A DNA stretch of 47,152 nucleotides from Richelia intracellularis HH01 (GTDB lineage: Bacteria; Cyanobacteriota; Cyanobacteriia; Cyanobacteriales; Nostocaceae). The stretch lies in contig NZ_CAIY01000067.1 of assembly GCF_000350105.1 (NCBI RefSeq), positions 1 to 47,152 on the forward strand. Reading direction: 5' to 3'. The position numbers and the translations under genes are program-made. The first letter of the stretch is position 1. Each line of letters begins with the position of its first letter. Under the pieces are notes generated by a model. It worked only from the letters and a program-made list of their open reading frames with translations, was not told the origin of the DNA and made no database searches. This document shows positions 13,737 to 24,562 of this stretch, in pieces.

Positions 13737-15641
13737 AGAAATGTACCTATTAAAAATACTTAATATTTGTCTCTTAATTTAGAATAGAGATCTTCTATAA
13801 ATGATAGTTAAAATTCCATATCAAACATAGAATTATTATTTATTTAAACTCTTTGGGGTGCAGAAGACTATTTATAAAGCCAGATTTTAGTTATTAGGCC
13901 AGGGTACTTTTTGAGATTCCTCAACTCACTTAAGAACTTGTCCCCAGAAGGAATATCTTGACAGGATAACTGTTATTACTTATATAAGTTATCAATAACC
14001 ACAGAAATTTAACTTGAATAGTTTGAACATTATTTTTAATCCTACGATGTTTATGCTTTAATAAATGATCTGCAAATGCAAATATATGTGTTGCATTTTA
14101 TTATCTTGATTCTATACATTTTTTATATTTCTATTATTCTGCTTCTTAACCACTTTAATATTCTACTATCAAGTTATTAAAATAGGATATCTATTATCCT
14201 TGAAATCTCCTTAAATAATTGTACTACTATTTAAGATATTAATATCTGGGTTTCCTAGATATTAACTATAGCATATAAATAGGCATTAGTAATTTTAATA
14301 ACTATGATTCGCTTAGTAGAAATACAAGGCAATGAATTATCAAGTTCACTAAATATTTTTTATAAAAAATTCTTAGATTAGTAGTTTCTGTACATGCGGT
14401 ATAAGTTGATCAGAAAACTACTCTTAATGTTTATGCTTATTAATTTCTAAATCTATCAGGTAATATGGCAATGATAAAACCTGTAATGATGTAAATGCGA
14501 ATGGGAAAAATACTGGGAATTTTTGTTGACCTAGACTATTTGGTAGATATAAACTCCCTAGAGAAAATTGCTTAAAAATTCAGCTTGTTTTTATAAAAAT
14601 TGATCTAGGAAATAAGTGAGGAATAATTATTGGGCAATATTTATGGCAAACTTTTACTGTAAAGGTAATGATATCCGTTTTTAATTCAGTAACCACCAGA
14701 TTATAATTTAAACAATTGAAAAATCATAAATTGAGCAATTATGAGTAGAATCATAATGAAATTATTGGCAAGGACGAGAAAATATTAGGGTATAGTAATT
14801 TTGGTAAAGATCATACGAAATATAGCATGGGTAATTCAATCAAAGGTAGCTAATATGAATAATAGAATTATTAGACGGTAAAGTTCTTTAGTTTAGAATT
14901 AGTGACCTTTAATAATATTGATTGAAAAAATAAACCGATATATACATAAAAAATTATTATGGAATGCCCTAATAAGATTACACATTAGGGCATTCCATGA
15001 TGTTAGCAGACCAGGATAATGAAATAATAAGGTAATAAGAGGACCCACTATAATTCGGGTTAAAATCTAGTAATTGAAGTTAATTCAGTACGACCCTCAA
15101 ATTCAGTGGTGTCCATTATTAAGTATAAACAATAAATTTAAGCAATTTTTGTGTGGGTTCCGGAGTATAGAAAAGACCAATTAGGGAATGTTTGCATTTA
15201 CCCCTCACTTAAATAAAACTAACCTCATATATAAGGACTTACTCTACATGCTTTCCAGCTAGGGGTTTCAACCAGTGCATAATAGCTTTGCTTATAGAAA
15301 CTTGTTAAGGGGTAGAGCTTATATAAATGATTCTGCTTGTAGCAACTAGAAGACTAGTAGTATAATCAAGTGATAGTTAATACTTATTTTAGTATTTTTC
15401 CTATACTCCTCACTTTTTAGACAAAGCACAGTGAGAAAATTTACAGGTTTACCGCAATAATTGAACTATTAAAACAAAACATATTCAATATACAGTAGAT
15501 TTAATTTGAATACTGTCATTTCTGCGTTACTTTCTACGTGTGCATATAAAATATTTTCTCCTAAGGTGAAGTAATAGTATCCGAAAAATGTGATGGAATT
15601 AGAATGTGTTCTGATTGATTGCTTAATCCAAACTTTCTGTA
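13737..15641. other. 1.9-kb gene-poor region
   Basis: Nothing recognisable as a gene. It contains a perfect 15-bp hairpin at 14959-14998, a 9-bp dyad at 14239-14265, and an imperfect hairpin around 14385-14436 (AGTAGTTTCTG against CAGAAAACTACT). The 85-codon reverse frame at 15469-15726 overlaps the end of hisA in another frame and is not called. Confidence 0.55.
14959..14998. repeat. Perfect 15-bp inverted repeat, 10-nt loop
   Basis: ATGGAATGCCCTAAT at 14959-14973 pairs exactly with 14984-14998; loop 14974-14983. Stem 40% G+C in very AT-rich surroundings. No T-run after either arm and no gene within 640 bases. Confidence 0.88.
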
Positions 15642-16415
15642 TCAGGCAAAATAAGAAGAACCCAAGTCTAGTGGAATATCTTGTATGCGTCCTGGGCCAA
15701 CTGCTCTTAAGGCTTTTGCAAGGCAAATATTACCATTATATAAAGCACGACCGATGATTGCTCCTATTACTCCCTGGTGTTCTAAGGCTAGTAAGCTGAG
15801 TAAATCTGTGATAGAGCTGATACCACCAGAAGCAATAACTGGGATATCAATTACTTCAGATATTTCTCGCAAAGCATCCAAATTTGGACCAGAAAGAGTC
15901 CCATCACGATAAATATCAGTGTAAATAACTCCTGCAGCTCCATATCCCTGCATTTTGACTGCCAGTTGGGTAGCTAGTAATTCTGATGTTTCCAACCAAC
16001 CATGGGTAGCCACTTTCCCATCCCGAGCATCAATACCAGTAATAATTTGTCCAGGGAATTGCTGACAGAGTTCCTCTACTAGTTGTGGCTGCTCAACAGC
16101 AATAGTTCCTAGTATGACCCATTGCACTCCTAAATTTAATAATTGTTTCACGCTATTTCGTGATCTTAATCCACCACCCACCTCTACAGGTATAGATATA
16201 GCTTCAATAATAGCAGTGATTGCTTCTAAGTTGACAACCCTGCCAGCCTTGGCCCCGTCTAAATCGACTATATGTAGCCTTGTAACACCTTGAGCTTCCC
16301 ATTTTTGAGCAAATTCTACGGGATTTTCACTAAAAATCTGTGATTGCTCATAATTGCCCTGGTAAAGTCTTACACAACGCCCCTCAAGTAAATCAATAGC
16401 TGGAATGACTTCCAT
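15642..16415 (-). CDS. hisA: ProFAR isomerase HisA
   Basis: 1-(5-phosphoribosyl)-5-[(5-phosphoribosylamino)methylideneamino]imidazole-4-carboxamide isomerase, the fourth step of histidine biosynthesis; a TIM barrel of 257 residues. Visible: [17 protein letters not shown] with the catalytic aspartate D8, the GGG phosphate loop ([10 protein letters not shown], ~80-88), [14 protein letters not shown] with the second catalytic aspartate D129, and the C-terminal phosphate loop ASGGISS. AAGGA lies about 9 nt before the ATG. It is the last of three co-directional genes (DUF2499, DUF3593, hisA; gaps 125 and 68 bases) that may be co-transcribed. The C-terminal ~10 residues are not conserved-looking. 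Confidence 0.97.
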   Translation of the reverse strand: MEVIPAIDLLEGRCVRLYQGNYEQSQIFSENPVEFAQKWEAQGVTRLHIVDLDGAKAGRVVNLEAITAIIEAISIPVEVGGGLRSRNSVKQLLNLGVQWVILGTIAVEQPQLVEELCQQFPGQIITGIDARDGKVATHGWLETSELLATQLAVKMQGYGAAGVIYTDIYRDGTLSGPNLDALREISEVIDIPVIASGGISSITDLLSLLALEHQGVIGAIIGRALYNGNICLAKALRAVGPGRIQDIPLDLGSSYFA

Positions 16416-16483
16416 TTAAATAATCCTTAATTTTTTCTGAAGAAGGAAAAAGAAATGAGGAAAATTCTACGATCCTTTATCCC

Positions 16484-16777
16484 TTAATCTTTTTCCCTTA
16501 ATTGTTTTACTGCTTGATGGAAACCTAAAACAATCAGGATATTAGCAAGTGTTAGAAAAACTTCTGCCCCTCCATGTAGCCAATCCAGATTTGCTAGGGA
16601 CTTACCATAAGTTATTTTGGCATAAATTCCTGCAGGAATGGTAATACCTACAAACAAAAGAGTGCCGTAAAACCCATAAAGAGCTAAACGCGGCATTTGG
16701 GGAACTCTACTAATAAACCATAAAAAACCTAGGTAGGGGAATAAAGAAATGGCAAATAGGTTATCTTTAGATATCAT
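16484..16777 (-). CDS. DUF3593 family membrane protein
   Basis: A 97-residue protein with about three hydrophobic segments (residues ~8-23, 33-52 and 69-88) and the signature FPYLGFLWFISRVPQMPRLA...GFYGTLLFV. This matches my memory of the DUF3593 family found in cyanobacteria and plastid-bearing eukaryotes. Function is unknown; conservation with oxygenic phototrophs suggests a thylakoid or photosynthesis-related role (inference). It sits between a DUF2499 gene and hisA on the same strand; the DUF2499-DUF3593 adjacency is typical. Confidence 0.85.
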   Translation of the reverse strand: MISKDNLFAISLFPYLGFLWFISRVPQMPRLALYGFYGTLLFVGITIPAGIYAKITYGKSLANLDWLHGGAEVFLTLANILIVLGFHQAVKQLREKD

Positions 16778-16902
16778 TATTATACTTTAATTAAGTAGTA
16801 AAAGAATTAGAAGCTAGGGGCAAAAGCAATACCTAATTTTTATATATTTTAGCTGTTGCTTTACAAAGAGTCCCTGATTTAATTAATATTTTGGGATGCT
16901 TC

Positions 16903-17211
16903 TTACTCTGTAGTTTCTGTCCGGCTAGAATACCAAATCCGAAAAGCTGCTCCCCACAATGTGCAATTACCAAGTAATGTGGTGGTAGCTTGGAGAGTAA
17001 CTAGCCACTCCAAGGATGGGGAATTATCAAAATAGTGCCAAGTACAAGCACACATAGCACTAATTAATGCTGGTAACATTGCAAAAGATAATATCCACCA
17101 GTTATTGTTGTTTATCCCTTTACCATATTCCCAAATTAACCAAATGGCGATAATCCACTCAATAACACTCGAGATATGAATAATCCAGGTAAAAATTGAA
17201 AGAGCATGCAT
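16903..17211 (-). CDS. DUF2499 family membrane protein
   Basis: A 102-residue protein with three predicted membrane helices (residues ~6-28, 37-60 and 70-92) and conserved-looking polar/aromatic residues: HALSIFTWIIHISSVIEW near the start and CACTWHYFDNSP in the middle, a pattern I associate with DUF2499 of cyanobacteria and chloroplasts. Function unknown. It is the upstream member of a probable DUF2499-DUF3593-hisA transcription unit; the region above its ATG (17212 onward) would hold the promoter. Confidence 0.85.
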   Translation of the reverse strand: MHALSIFTWIIHISSVIEWIIAIWLIWEYGKGINNNNWWILSFAMLPALISAMCACTWHYFDNSPSLEWLVTLQATTTLLGNCTLWGAAFRIWYSSRTETTE

Positions 17212-18241
17212 AATTTTTAGTTATTACTTTTTGATTTTTTTTAAGTGCGATGTGCTTCTCGATCAGTACAATAAAACTGCTGAGGAATATTTCAGAGTTA
17301 TAGTTGAGATTTGCTGTTACTATTTATTTATGGAGTTTATTGTATAATTCTATTGCATGAAAATCTACATGAAAATCCCTTTACTTATTAGCTATATTCA
17401 TTAAATAATTCATAAATCCTCTGATTTAATTATGACAAACTTTCCTAATTCGATCATGATAATGTTTTACCCATGTACAGACATTTATTCGTACTGTATG
17501 TACTGACTCAACAGAATTTAGAATATGATCATGGGCACCCATTACTAAGTCTTAAGAATTATTGTGCTTCTTAATCATAAGCCTTTACTGAATTTGTCTT
17601 AACCAAACATTTTATATGGTGCCATCAAATGACTGTAAGTAAGTATATTTTAATCTTTTCTGAGGAAAATCTAACCATACATTGTCCTGGATTTTACTAG
17701 TTTAGAAATTGGAAGTTAAACTACATGAATCATGAAGAACTCAAACCTATAAAAACCCCAACAAGTTTTATACTAGGGTTTCTATTAGGATTAAATTCTT
17801 ATTTTAGTAATACCATAACTTTATACAAAGGACATTCTAAAATACCTTATATTCTGAAAATGTCCTAATGTACTTGACCACAGTCAATATTAAATAAATT
17901 ACTGACAAATTATATTTCAAGTAATGTTTGAAGTACGACTGAATACCAATAAATACCAAAAAATCTAATATGAGGGTTGTATAAATGGCCCTTGTATTAT
18001 CCCTGACACAAGATTATTTTTAAGGAATATCCTGCTTAATTATAGCATCGCTTAATAGTAGGTATTTTTGGCTAAATTTCTACTCAAAGCCTATACTTAC
18101 TACTGTTTGCTTACTAACTTGACCTGGTATTTTTTCTAACGTCTAAATAGTTTCAGTATTGCTGCCCCATATCATTACAAATAATGGAAATAGCAGATAT
18201 TATTACTGAATTAAGATTAGTAAATAATTGGAATACTTCAA
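17212..18241. other. Divergent intergenic region, one possible small gene
   Basis: About 1 kb between the divergent DUF2499 and csaB genes. It holds a possible 47-codon gene at 17725-17868 and an 8-bp dyad (AGGACATT ... AATGTCCT, about 17832-17866) partly inside it. Otherwise nothing recognised. Confidence 0.5.
17725..17868 (+). CDS. Possible small membrane protein, 47 aa
   Basis: ATG at 17725 is preceded by GGAAG with a 9-nt spacer. The 47-residue product has a polar N-terminus (MNHEELKPIKTPTS), one hydrophobic stretch (FILGFLLGLNSYF) and a basic tail. The ribosome binding site and ordered composition favour a real gene. I do not recognise it, and short frames do arise by chance here. Confidence 0.3.
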   Translation: MNHEELKPIKTPTSFILGFLLGLNSYFSNTITLYKGHSKIPYILKMS

Positions 18242-19288
18242 ATGGCGGCTATGCAGGTGTTATTGTCTGGATATTATGGCAAAGGAAATGGTGGTGATGA
18301 GGCTTTATTAGCAACCCTTCTGCAAATGCTACCATCATCTGTAAAACCCATTATACTTTCCGGGAACTGCCAAATCACTCAAGAACTTTATGGTGTGTCT
18401 TCAGTAGAGCGAATGCAGCTTACCTCTATAGGTAAGGCATTGACTTCCTCTGATGCTTTAATCTGGGGAGGGGGAAGTCTAATTCAAGATACAACTGGTT
18501 ATTTAAACCCATTTTATTATGGGATGATAATGATGACAGCTCAGAAAATGGGGTTGATAACAATTGCCTGGGGGCAAGGAATTGGCCCTATTAAGCATCG
18601 TTCGACTTATTGGTTAGCAAAGCGATGCTTTGCTGGTTGCAGTCAAGTTAGTGTTCGTGATCACAATTCTGCAGCTCTGCTATCAGAATGGCGGATTCCC
18701 TATACTCTTGCCCCAGACCCTGTTTGGGCATTGGCTAGTAAGCCTATCCCAGAATTAGAAAAATTACACACCCCAAGAATAGCAATAGCTTTACGTAGTC
18801 ACTCCCTTCTTACAAAAGCTCGCCTAGACAAGCTAATTCAAGCCCTGGTAGAATTTCAACAGGTAACAGGGAGTTTTATTATTGTACTACCGTTTCAACC
18901 ATCTTACGATCTAATGGTTGCTCAAGTTTTAGACTCAGCACTTCAGAATAACAGCCAGATTATTTCAATGGAAGATCCTCAATTACTTAAGGGTGTATTC
19001 CGTTATGTGGATATGGTAATTGGAATGCGCTTACACAGTCTAATTATGGGAATAAGTGAAGGATGTCGATGTTTTGCTCTCAGTTACGATCTCAAAATAA
19101 ATATGTTAATTGAAGAGTTAGGAATCCCAGGTTGGGATTTAGCTGCTTTACCAAGTGATCCCAAATTTATTTGTCAAACTTGGGTAAGATACTTGACCGA
19201 AGGCAAGTCTTTATCTTCAAAAGAAGTTTCCTCCTTAGCTAAGAGGGCCCTCATACACCAAGAAATTCTGCACACAACTTTGAATTAA
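18242..19288 (+). CDS. csaB: Polysaccharide pyruvyl transferase CsaB
   Basis: A 348-residue CsaB-family enzyme that adds ketal pyruvate to cell-wall-linked polysaccharide, creating the ligand for S-layer homology (SLH) domains. Seen: SGYYGKGNGGDEALLATLLQ at the N-terminus, GGGSLIQDTTG (~residues 76-88), the segment TIAWGQGIGPI, and the C-terminal GMRLHSLIMG nucleotide-sugar-type motif. This architecture is typical of cyanobacterial CsaB. Start ATG 18242 has TGGAA about 10 nt upstream; a second ATG at 18251 would give MQVLLSGYYG. Its likely functional partner in this window is the SLH protein at 32130. Confidence 0.95.
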   Translation: MAAMQVLLSGYYGKGNGGDEALLATLLQMLPSSVKPIILSGNCQITQELYGVSSVERMQLTSIGKALTSSDALIWGGGSLIQDTTGYLNPFYYGMIMMTAQKMGLITIAWGQGIGPIKHRSTYWLAKRCFAGCSQVSVRDHNSAALLSEWRIPYTLAPDPVWALASKPIPELEKLHTPRIAIALRSHSLLTKARLDKLIQALVEFQQVTGSFIIVLPFQPSYDLMVAQVLDSALQNNSQIISMEDPQLLKGVFRYVDMVIGMRLHSLIMGISEGCRCFALSYDLKINMLIEELGIPGWDLAALPSDPKFICQTWVRYLTEGKSLSSKEVSSLAKRALIHQEILHTTLN

Positions 19289-20245
19289 TTTTTATTACTC
19301 ACTTTAAGTAATACACAACATACAGAAAGACTAATATTACCTTTATGCAAAATAAATATACTCTGAAATGAATATGAGTTACTGCAAAACCAAAACCAAT
19401 CATCACCACCATATTGTATAAAAAAATATGAGAATTAATTGTTATTTCTTTTTCATTTTGATTGAACGTAATTCAGGCATATAGAAAAAATAATATTATT
19501 AGAGATAAGAAATATAGGAGCTTGTCAAGTATCACTAATTATAAAAGTTAATTTAAAATCAATTTAGTGCTGTAAATATTCTCATGTACAAATTAATTGC
19601 CCAATCAATAAAAATATTGCGATAGGATGGCGCAAACAGGATCATCATATCAATCTGAAACCTATTTATTATCTACAAAAAAGATATAAATTCATAATAG
19701 TGTATTATAAGTTGTCTTATTGAATAAGACAACTTATTGTTTGTATTAGTTGTTATTGATTTAATGTTTGCTTACTAGTTAGCGATTTTTAGTATTATTT
19801 CTTTCTATTTAGTAACAAAATTTTTATCTCCTATTACTTTCATAATAAAATTTTTAACTACAATTATAGAGTTAATTCTATGGGGTATTATATAACTCTA
19901 CTTATAAGAATGAAACTTCAGAATATTACCCTATATTATCTGATAGTATCGTCCTTTATAGGAAATATTCTACAATGTAACCAGTAACAAACTATTTACA
20001 TTTTCATTTTTTTTACCATTCAAATATAAGTCTTGACTATATATTGCAACATTTCCACATTGCCCTATAATCCTAATAGGAATACATAAGGAGAAGCTCA
20101 AATGAAAGAATATTCGTAAACAGTTCAGAATAATTAAATTAGAGTGTTTTACAGGCAATTACAAGACTATTTACTGAATGAGAACTCTGAATGGTAGATT
20201 TAGAAGTGAGTTAATTAGAATATAAATTTACCTGGGGTAGGACGA
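19289..20245. other. Intergenic region between csaB and aroK
   Basis: No gene recognised in 957 bases. A perfect 14-bp hairpin lies at 19707-19737. A reverse 62-codon frame at 19970-20158 has random AT-rich composition and is not called. Confidence 0.55.
19707..19737. repeat. Perfect 14-bp inverted repeat, 3-nt loop
   Basis: ATAAGTTGTCTTAT at 19707-19720 pairs exactly with ATAAGACAACTTAT at 19724-19737 around a TGA loop. TGTTTG follows the right arm; a weak terminator role for csaB is possible but it lies 420 bases after that gene's stop. Confidence 0.85.
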
Positions 20246-20248
20246 TTG

Positions 20249-20797
20249 GTGATTAATAGTTTACAAGGTATTAACATTTACCTTATTGGTATGATGGGTA
20301 CAGGAAAAACAACAGTAGGAAAATTGTTGGCTCAATATCTGGGTTATAGCTTCTTGGATATAGATGAAGTTATTATTAAGATCGCTGGCAAGTCCATTAA
20401 AAAAATCTTTATGGAAGAAGGTGAGAGTACTTTTCGCCAACTAGAAAGCAAAACTCTCTCGGAAGTATGTGCTTATACTAAGTTAACTATTGCCACTGGT
20501 GGGGGGGTCGTTATGAAATCTATAAATTGGAGTTATCTCCACCATGGTTTGATTATCTGGTTAGATATGCCACTAGAATTACTGTATAAAAGACTATTAA
20601 ATGATAATAGTAGACCATTATTACAGGGTCCAGATTACCAAGAAAAATTACAATCCCTTCTAAAACAACGAGAAAGTCTCTACAATCGTGCTGATTTACG
20701 AATCAAACTGCACCAAGAAGAAACCCCAGAAATAATTGTTTCACGTATAGTTGATACAATCCCCAGTGTTTTGAAGAATGTAAAAGAGAAGACATGA
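20249..20797 (+). CDS. aroK: Shikimate kinase
   Basis: Phosphorylates shikimate to shikimate-3-phosphate in aromatic amino acid and chorismate synthesis. Numbering from the upstream TTG at 20246: Walker A GMMGTGKT (15-22), shikimate-binding LDID (D40), FRQLE arginine (R64), ATGGGVV (83-89), and the LID arginine in SRPLL (123). The length is right for a P-loop NMP-kinase fold. GGGGTAGG at 20234-20241 lies 7 nt before a GTG at 20249, which I take as the start; the TTG at 20246 is too close. Isolated gene with ~1 kb non-coding DNA on each side. Confidence 0.95.
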   Translation: MINSLQGINIYLIGMMGTGKTTVGKLLAQYLGYSFLDIDEVIIKIAGKSIKKIFMEEGESTFRQLESKTLSEVCAYTKLTIATGGGVVMKSINWSYLHHGLIIWLDMPLELLYKRLLNDNSRPLLQGPDYQEKLQSLLKQRESLYNRADLRIKLHQEETPEIIVSRIVDTIPSVLKNVKEKT

Positions 20798-21767
20798 TAG
20801 AGAAATAAAAAACATCAAAATTTTGTTCCTTTTATTACAGAATCTCTTGGTCATTTTTAAAATGCTAGCTTAACTCAACCATACCAATTAATACTTGGCA
20901 TTCTTTAAGCGAAGCCAAAGCAAAGTGGGTAATTAATTAACTAAAAGAATTAATGTTTTACACCTTACCTGTGTTCGGAATATTAAAGTTCTTCCCCAAA
21001 TTACTGAATACCCTGTTCTACACATGCAAATGTTAGATTCCAATGTAAAAATTACTTTTATATAATTTCTGAACCAAATTTACCTTAGTCTCCTTACTAA
21101 TTATTCCTTCAGCTTTCCCTATAGATCATAATATTAATTAGTGCACATGTTCAAAGTTCTAGGAGTTATCTTAAGTCTCTTATCCTGCACAAGTAGTATT
21201 AATTATCTTTATAGAAAATGAGCAAAAGCTACTATACGTAGCTCATTATATAAGGGAAATCTGGAAATAAATTTTACGTCTATATTAAGGGCTTTAAAAA
21301 TTTGTGTATTATTACTTTTCAGTTAGAGTAATAGTGTAAGAAATGAGTATATAGCTAGATATAAAAAACTAAAGTTGAATAAAATTGCAAATTAAGTAAG
21401 TAATCGGAGAAAAAAAATATAAAAGCCATAAGTCTTAGATATGTAAACTCATTATATCCAAACGTCTTAAGACAAGTATATCTTATCAAATCTTAACCGA
21501 GTATAAGTAAGATTGAAGTAGTATATTACTATTATTCTAAGATATGATAAATGCATGTTTAAATAATATTTTTCTCCAGGTAAATATTATTTTGTTTGGT
21601 ACATTACTATAAAAAATTAATAGAAAAAATTATGATAATTTCCACTTCAATAATTCAGGGTCTAATTGTTAATGTAAGCGAATATTAACCCGGACAAAAA
21701 AATATAAAGTGTTTTCTAATTTATTTAATTCCTTCCTTTTTGCTTTACTAGTAGTAAGTTACTGAAT
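20798..21767. other. Intergenic region between aroK and the ABC ATPase
   Basis: About 970 bases with no recognised gene or long repeat. Only small dyads are seen (for example AGCTAC-TATAC-GTAGCT near 21217-21233). Confidence 0.5.
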
Positions 21768-21788
21768 TTGCACTTCAATCTTAAAAAA

Positions 21789-22463
21789 ATGCTTTATCTT
21801 AGAGACTTAATATACCACCCTACAGCTTGCCCTACACCAATTCTCAAATCTATTAATTTAGAATTACCACCCCAAAAATTAGGTTTAATTATTGGGCCAA
21901 GTGGGTCTGGTAAAAGTACATTACTGGAAATTTTGTCTGGATTAATACAACCAGTATCAGGGGAAATTTTTTGGCGAGAACAAAAACTAGTATCAGGACA
22001 ACTCAATCAGTTAGCAGGGTTAGTATTTCAGTTTCCGGAACGGCATTTTTGTGGTGCTTCAATCCTAGAAGAATTGCGTTTAGGACATCCAGAATTAGAT
22101 ATAGAAAGAGTAAATAAAGTCTTGAGTGAAGTGAGACTAGATCATTTGCCCCTAAGTACACCCCCCCATCATTTGAGTGGAGGTCAGCAAAGATGTTTGG
22201 CTTTAGCAGTACAATTGATTCGCCAACCCTATTTATTGCTTTTAGATGAGCCAACAGCAGGTTTGGATTGGTCAATTCGTAAGCAATTGGTAAGTTTATT
22301 AGCAAGGCTAAAAAAAGATTGGACTTTGCTAGTTGTAACTCACAATCCTGAAGATATATTAGCGATTACAGATCAATGTTGGACAATTAAAGAAGGTGAA
22401 CTGAAACCAGCAGGTTTTACATATCATGGAGAGCAAGTTAAAACTTCTTTAAACAAAAATTAG
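21789..22463 (+). CDS. ECF-type ABC transporter ATP-binding protein
   Basis: A single ATPase domain of ~224 residues: Walker A GPSGSGKST, Q-loop region GLVFQFPERHF, signature LSGGQQRCLALA, Walker B YLLLLDEPTAGLD, and switch histidine VVTHNPED. The FQFPE after the Q-loop is characteristic of energy-coupling-factor (EcfA/CbiO) ATPases and of the related cyanobacterial/chloroplast family. No transmembrane or substrate-binding partner is adjacent, so the transported substrate (metal or vitamin) is not determinable. The frame runs back to a TTG at 21768, but the ATG at 21789 (MLYLRDLIYHP) fits the family start better. Confidence 0.88.
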   Translation: MLYLRDLIYHPTACPTPILKSINLELPPQKLGLIIGPSGSGKSTLLEILSGLIQPVSGEIFWREQKLVSGQLNQLAGLVFQFPERHFCGASILEELRLGHPELDIERVNKVLSEVRLDHLPLSTPPHHLSGGQQRCLALAVQLIRQPYLLLLDEPTAGLDWSIRKQLVSLLARLKKDWTLLVVTHNPEDILAITDQCWTIKEGELKPAGFTYHGEQVKTSLNKN

Positions 22464-22540
22464 AACCCAATTTGGAAACCCATTGTTACCTGATATAGTT
22501 ATTGTCAACAATAATGTAAATGAAATATATAGCATTGTGG

Positions 22541-22614
22541 TTATATCAACATATATATAATGTTATATATGGATAATTACTTGCATATATAACATTATAT
22601 ATATGTTGATATAA
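22541..22614. repeat. Perfect 31-bp inverted repeat, 12-nt loop
   Basis: Left arm 22541-22571 begins TTATATCAACATATATATAA and is the exact reverse complement of 22584-22614; loop 22572-22583. It is the longest palindrome in the window and begins 78 bases after the ABC ATPase stop. The stem is almost pure A+T and no T-run follows. It could be a transcript-end structure, a cruciform-forming site, or a template-switch product. Confidence 0.92.
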
Positions 22615-22863
22615 TTATGAAACTATTTAAATTAAATTGATTACGCTCAATCAATTTCTTGAATATAAACTAAAAAAATCCAATTTTACTCAAGCTGAGA
22701 AAATATTTACGGAAGTCATAAGTCCCACCTTATAATCCCTGTAATATTTTAATTTGTTACCAAAATTATGGCAGCAATAGAATTTCTCATCAGAATAAGT
22801 TCATCTGAATATAATTGCGGTGCTAGAAACTAGTCTAAATCATAAGATGGATCGCAGTGATAA

Positions 22864-22903
22864 AAAGCTTTAAAACTTATGATCTAATAAATTTTAAAGC
22901 TTT
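22864..22903. repeat. Perfect 12-bp inverted repeat, 16-nt loop
   Basis: AAAGCTTTAAAA at 22864-22875 pairs with TTTTAAAGCTTT at 22892-22903. An overlapping alternative pairing (ATCATAAG upstream with CTTATGAT in the loop) is also possible. Confidence 0.65.
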
Positions 22904-23851
22904 GAAGAAATTTCATTAAATAGCTTGTCCAGAAAAATTCTAAATACTTAGAAATAAAATTCTACTCCCTGTATCATAACAAACATGAAAGTAACTATTT
23001 ATATCTATTGTATTTACTTATTATCTTATTATTTGCAGTGTACTATAGGAAATGTAAATACAACAATTATTACTTTTATATTCTAATAGTTACATCGATC
23101 TTTTGAATAAAATTGAATTTTATCTAGTTTGATTTCACTCTATTGAGTTGAACTAATTGTCTAACTCTCATTCTGGATTATCCCATATATCTGGCCATTT
23201 TAGCTATAGTTCTCATATATCACTCTGCTCTATTAATTTTTGTAATTTATCCTCTATTTTTTTGTATATCTAACAATAGTATTCTTGAAAATTTTTTACC
23301 GTATAGGTCTTGTTCTAAATAGAGTTTATCATTTTTTTAGTTATATTAACTTGATTATTAATTAGTTGACAGCTTTTCTATACTCAATAACTGCATTTAC
23401 CAATTGCTATATTATTGAATATATTAATATTCTACTATTGAGTTACAGAAGTAGGTCTTTTTCTAGACCTATGATAACCTATTAGTTACTACTCTTATCA
23501 AGAGTATACTAACTTAATCCTTACCTTATTAGAAATAATTATATTACTCCATTGTTTGTGAGCAGGGTTTCTCATGTAAAGATAATTAGCATTTTTTTAC
23601 TCAGAGCAATTTCGCTGGGGTTTAAATGTAAGCAATATTTTGATTATCTGAGTAGGTTACAATCAATACCATTTTATTCTTAATAGCACCCTAATTTGTT
23701 CGTGAGGAGGTTGTTTTCTCTAACTTATACCTGAAAGAATAGTCGATATCATTAAATATGTAGTGAAATGAATATAGTTATATTAAATCAATAGTTTTAT
23801 AAGTTTTATTAATTTATATAAGACCAGGGTAAAGCATCTCCAAATAAATTT

Positions 23852-24562
23852 ATGATTCCTATTAGTGATAATGTTTTCTTTTTCGGTAGTAGAAAGCCAA
23901 TAGTTGTCTACGGATTAATTATATTAAATTTAGCTATATTTATGTTGGAAATAACATTAGAACCAGGAAATAACTTAACTGCTTTCGTTTATAATTTTGG
24001 ATTATTACCAGCAAAAATTAGTACAAGTTTCTTGGAACTTATGGAAGGGAACTTAGCAGCAATGATAATAATTTTTACCAGCTTTTTATCATTATTAACT
24101 GCTGTATTTTTACATAGTAGCTTTAGTCAAATTCTTGGTAACTTGATTTTTTTGTGGGTTTTTGGTCGTACTATAGAAAAAATTATTGGCTGTAGTCACT
24201 TTATTTTACTTTACTTTAGTGCCTGCTTGATTACAGGAATCATACAAGTTGTTGCTGAGCCAAGTTTAACAATACCTTTAGTTGGTAGTAATGGCCCAGT
24301 TGCAGCAATTTTAGGAGCATATATATTCAAGTTTCCCAATGTAAAAATATATTCTGTTTTACCTCTAGTAATTATTTTTATTCCCGTAGAAATTCCAGCA
24401 TTTATCTATATGTTTTGGTGGTTTATTCAACAAATATTTTATAGTGTTGGTAGTTTAGATATTGCTGGTGGTGTTAATCCTTATAGTCCTTCTTACTGGA
24501 TGGATGGAGCAGGATTAATTTTTGGTGCAGCTTTAATTTCTCTTTTTCAGAGGAAAGGTTAA
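23852..24562 (+). CDS. Rhomboid-family membrane protein lacking catalytic residues
   Basis: A 236-residue protein with about six membrane helices and the rhomboid layout: a long loop after helix 1, HSSFSQILGNLIFLWVFG (88-105) corresponding to the HxxxxHxxxN helix, VGSNGPVAAILGAY (144-157) corresponding to the catalytic GxSG helix, and WMDGAGLIFGAAL (216-228) corresponding to the catalytic-histidine helix. The three key positions are replaced: the second histidine by Q93, the catalytic serine by N147 and the catalytic histidine by D218. It should therefore not be a serine protease; a chaperone-like or pseudoprotease role is inference. I believe similar substitutions occur in related cyanobacterial proteins, so this may be ancestral and not decay. 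Confidence 0.8.
   Translation: MIPISDNVFFFGSRKPIVVYGLIILNLAIFMLEITLEPGNNLTAFVYNFGLLPAKISTSFLELMEGNLAAMIIIFTSFLSLLTAVFLHSSFSQILGNLIFLWVFGRTIEKIIGCSHFILLYFSACLITGIIQVVAEPSLTIPLVGSNGPVAAILGAYIFKFPNVKIYSVLPLVIIFIPVEIPAFIYMFWWFIQQIFYSVGSLDIAGGVNPYSPSYWMDGAGLIFGAALISLFQRKG

Larger units (their letters stand above)
22464..23851. other. 1.4-kb non-coding region with the longest hairpin
   Basis: No gene recognised. It carries the 31-bp perfect inverted repeat at 22541-22614, a 12-bp one at 22864-22903, and two 7-bp hairpins (TAGGTCT/AGACCTA at 23452-23471; TACTCTT/AAGAGTA at 23490-23506). Confidence 0.55.
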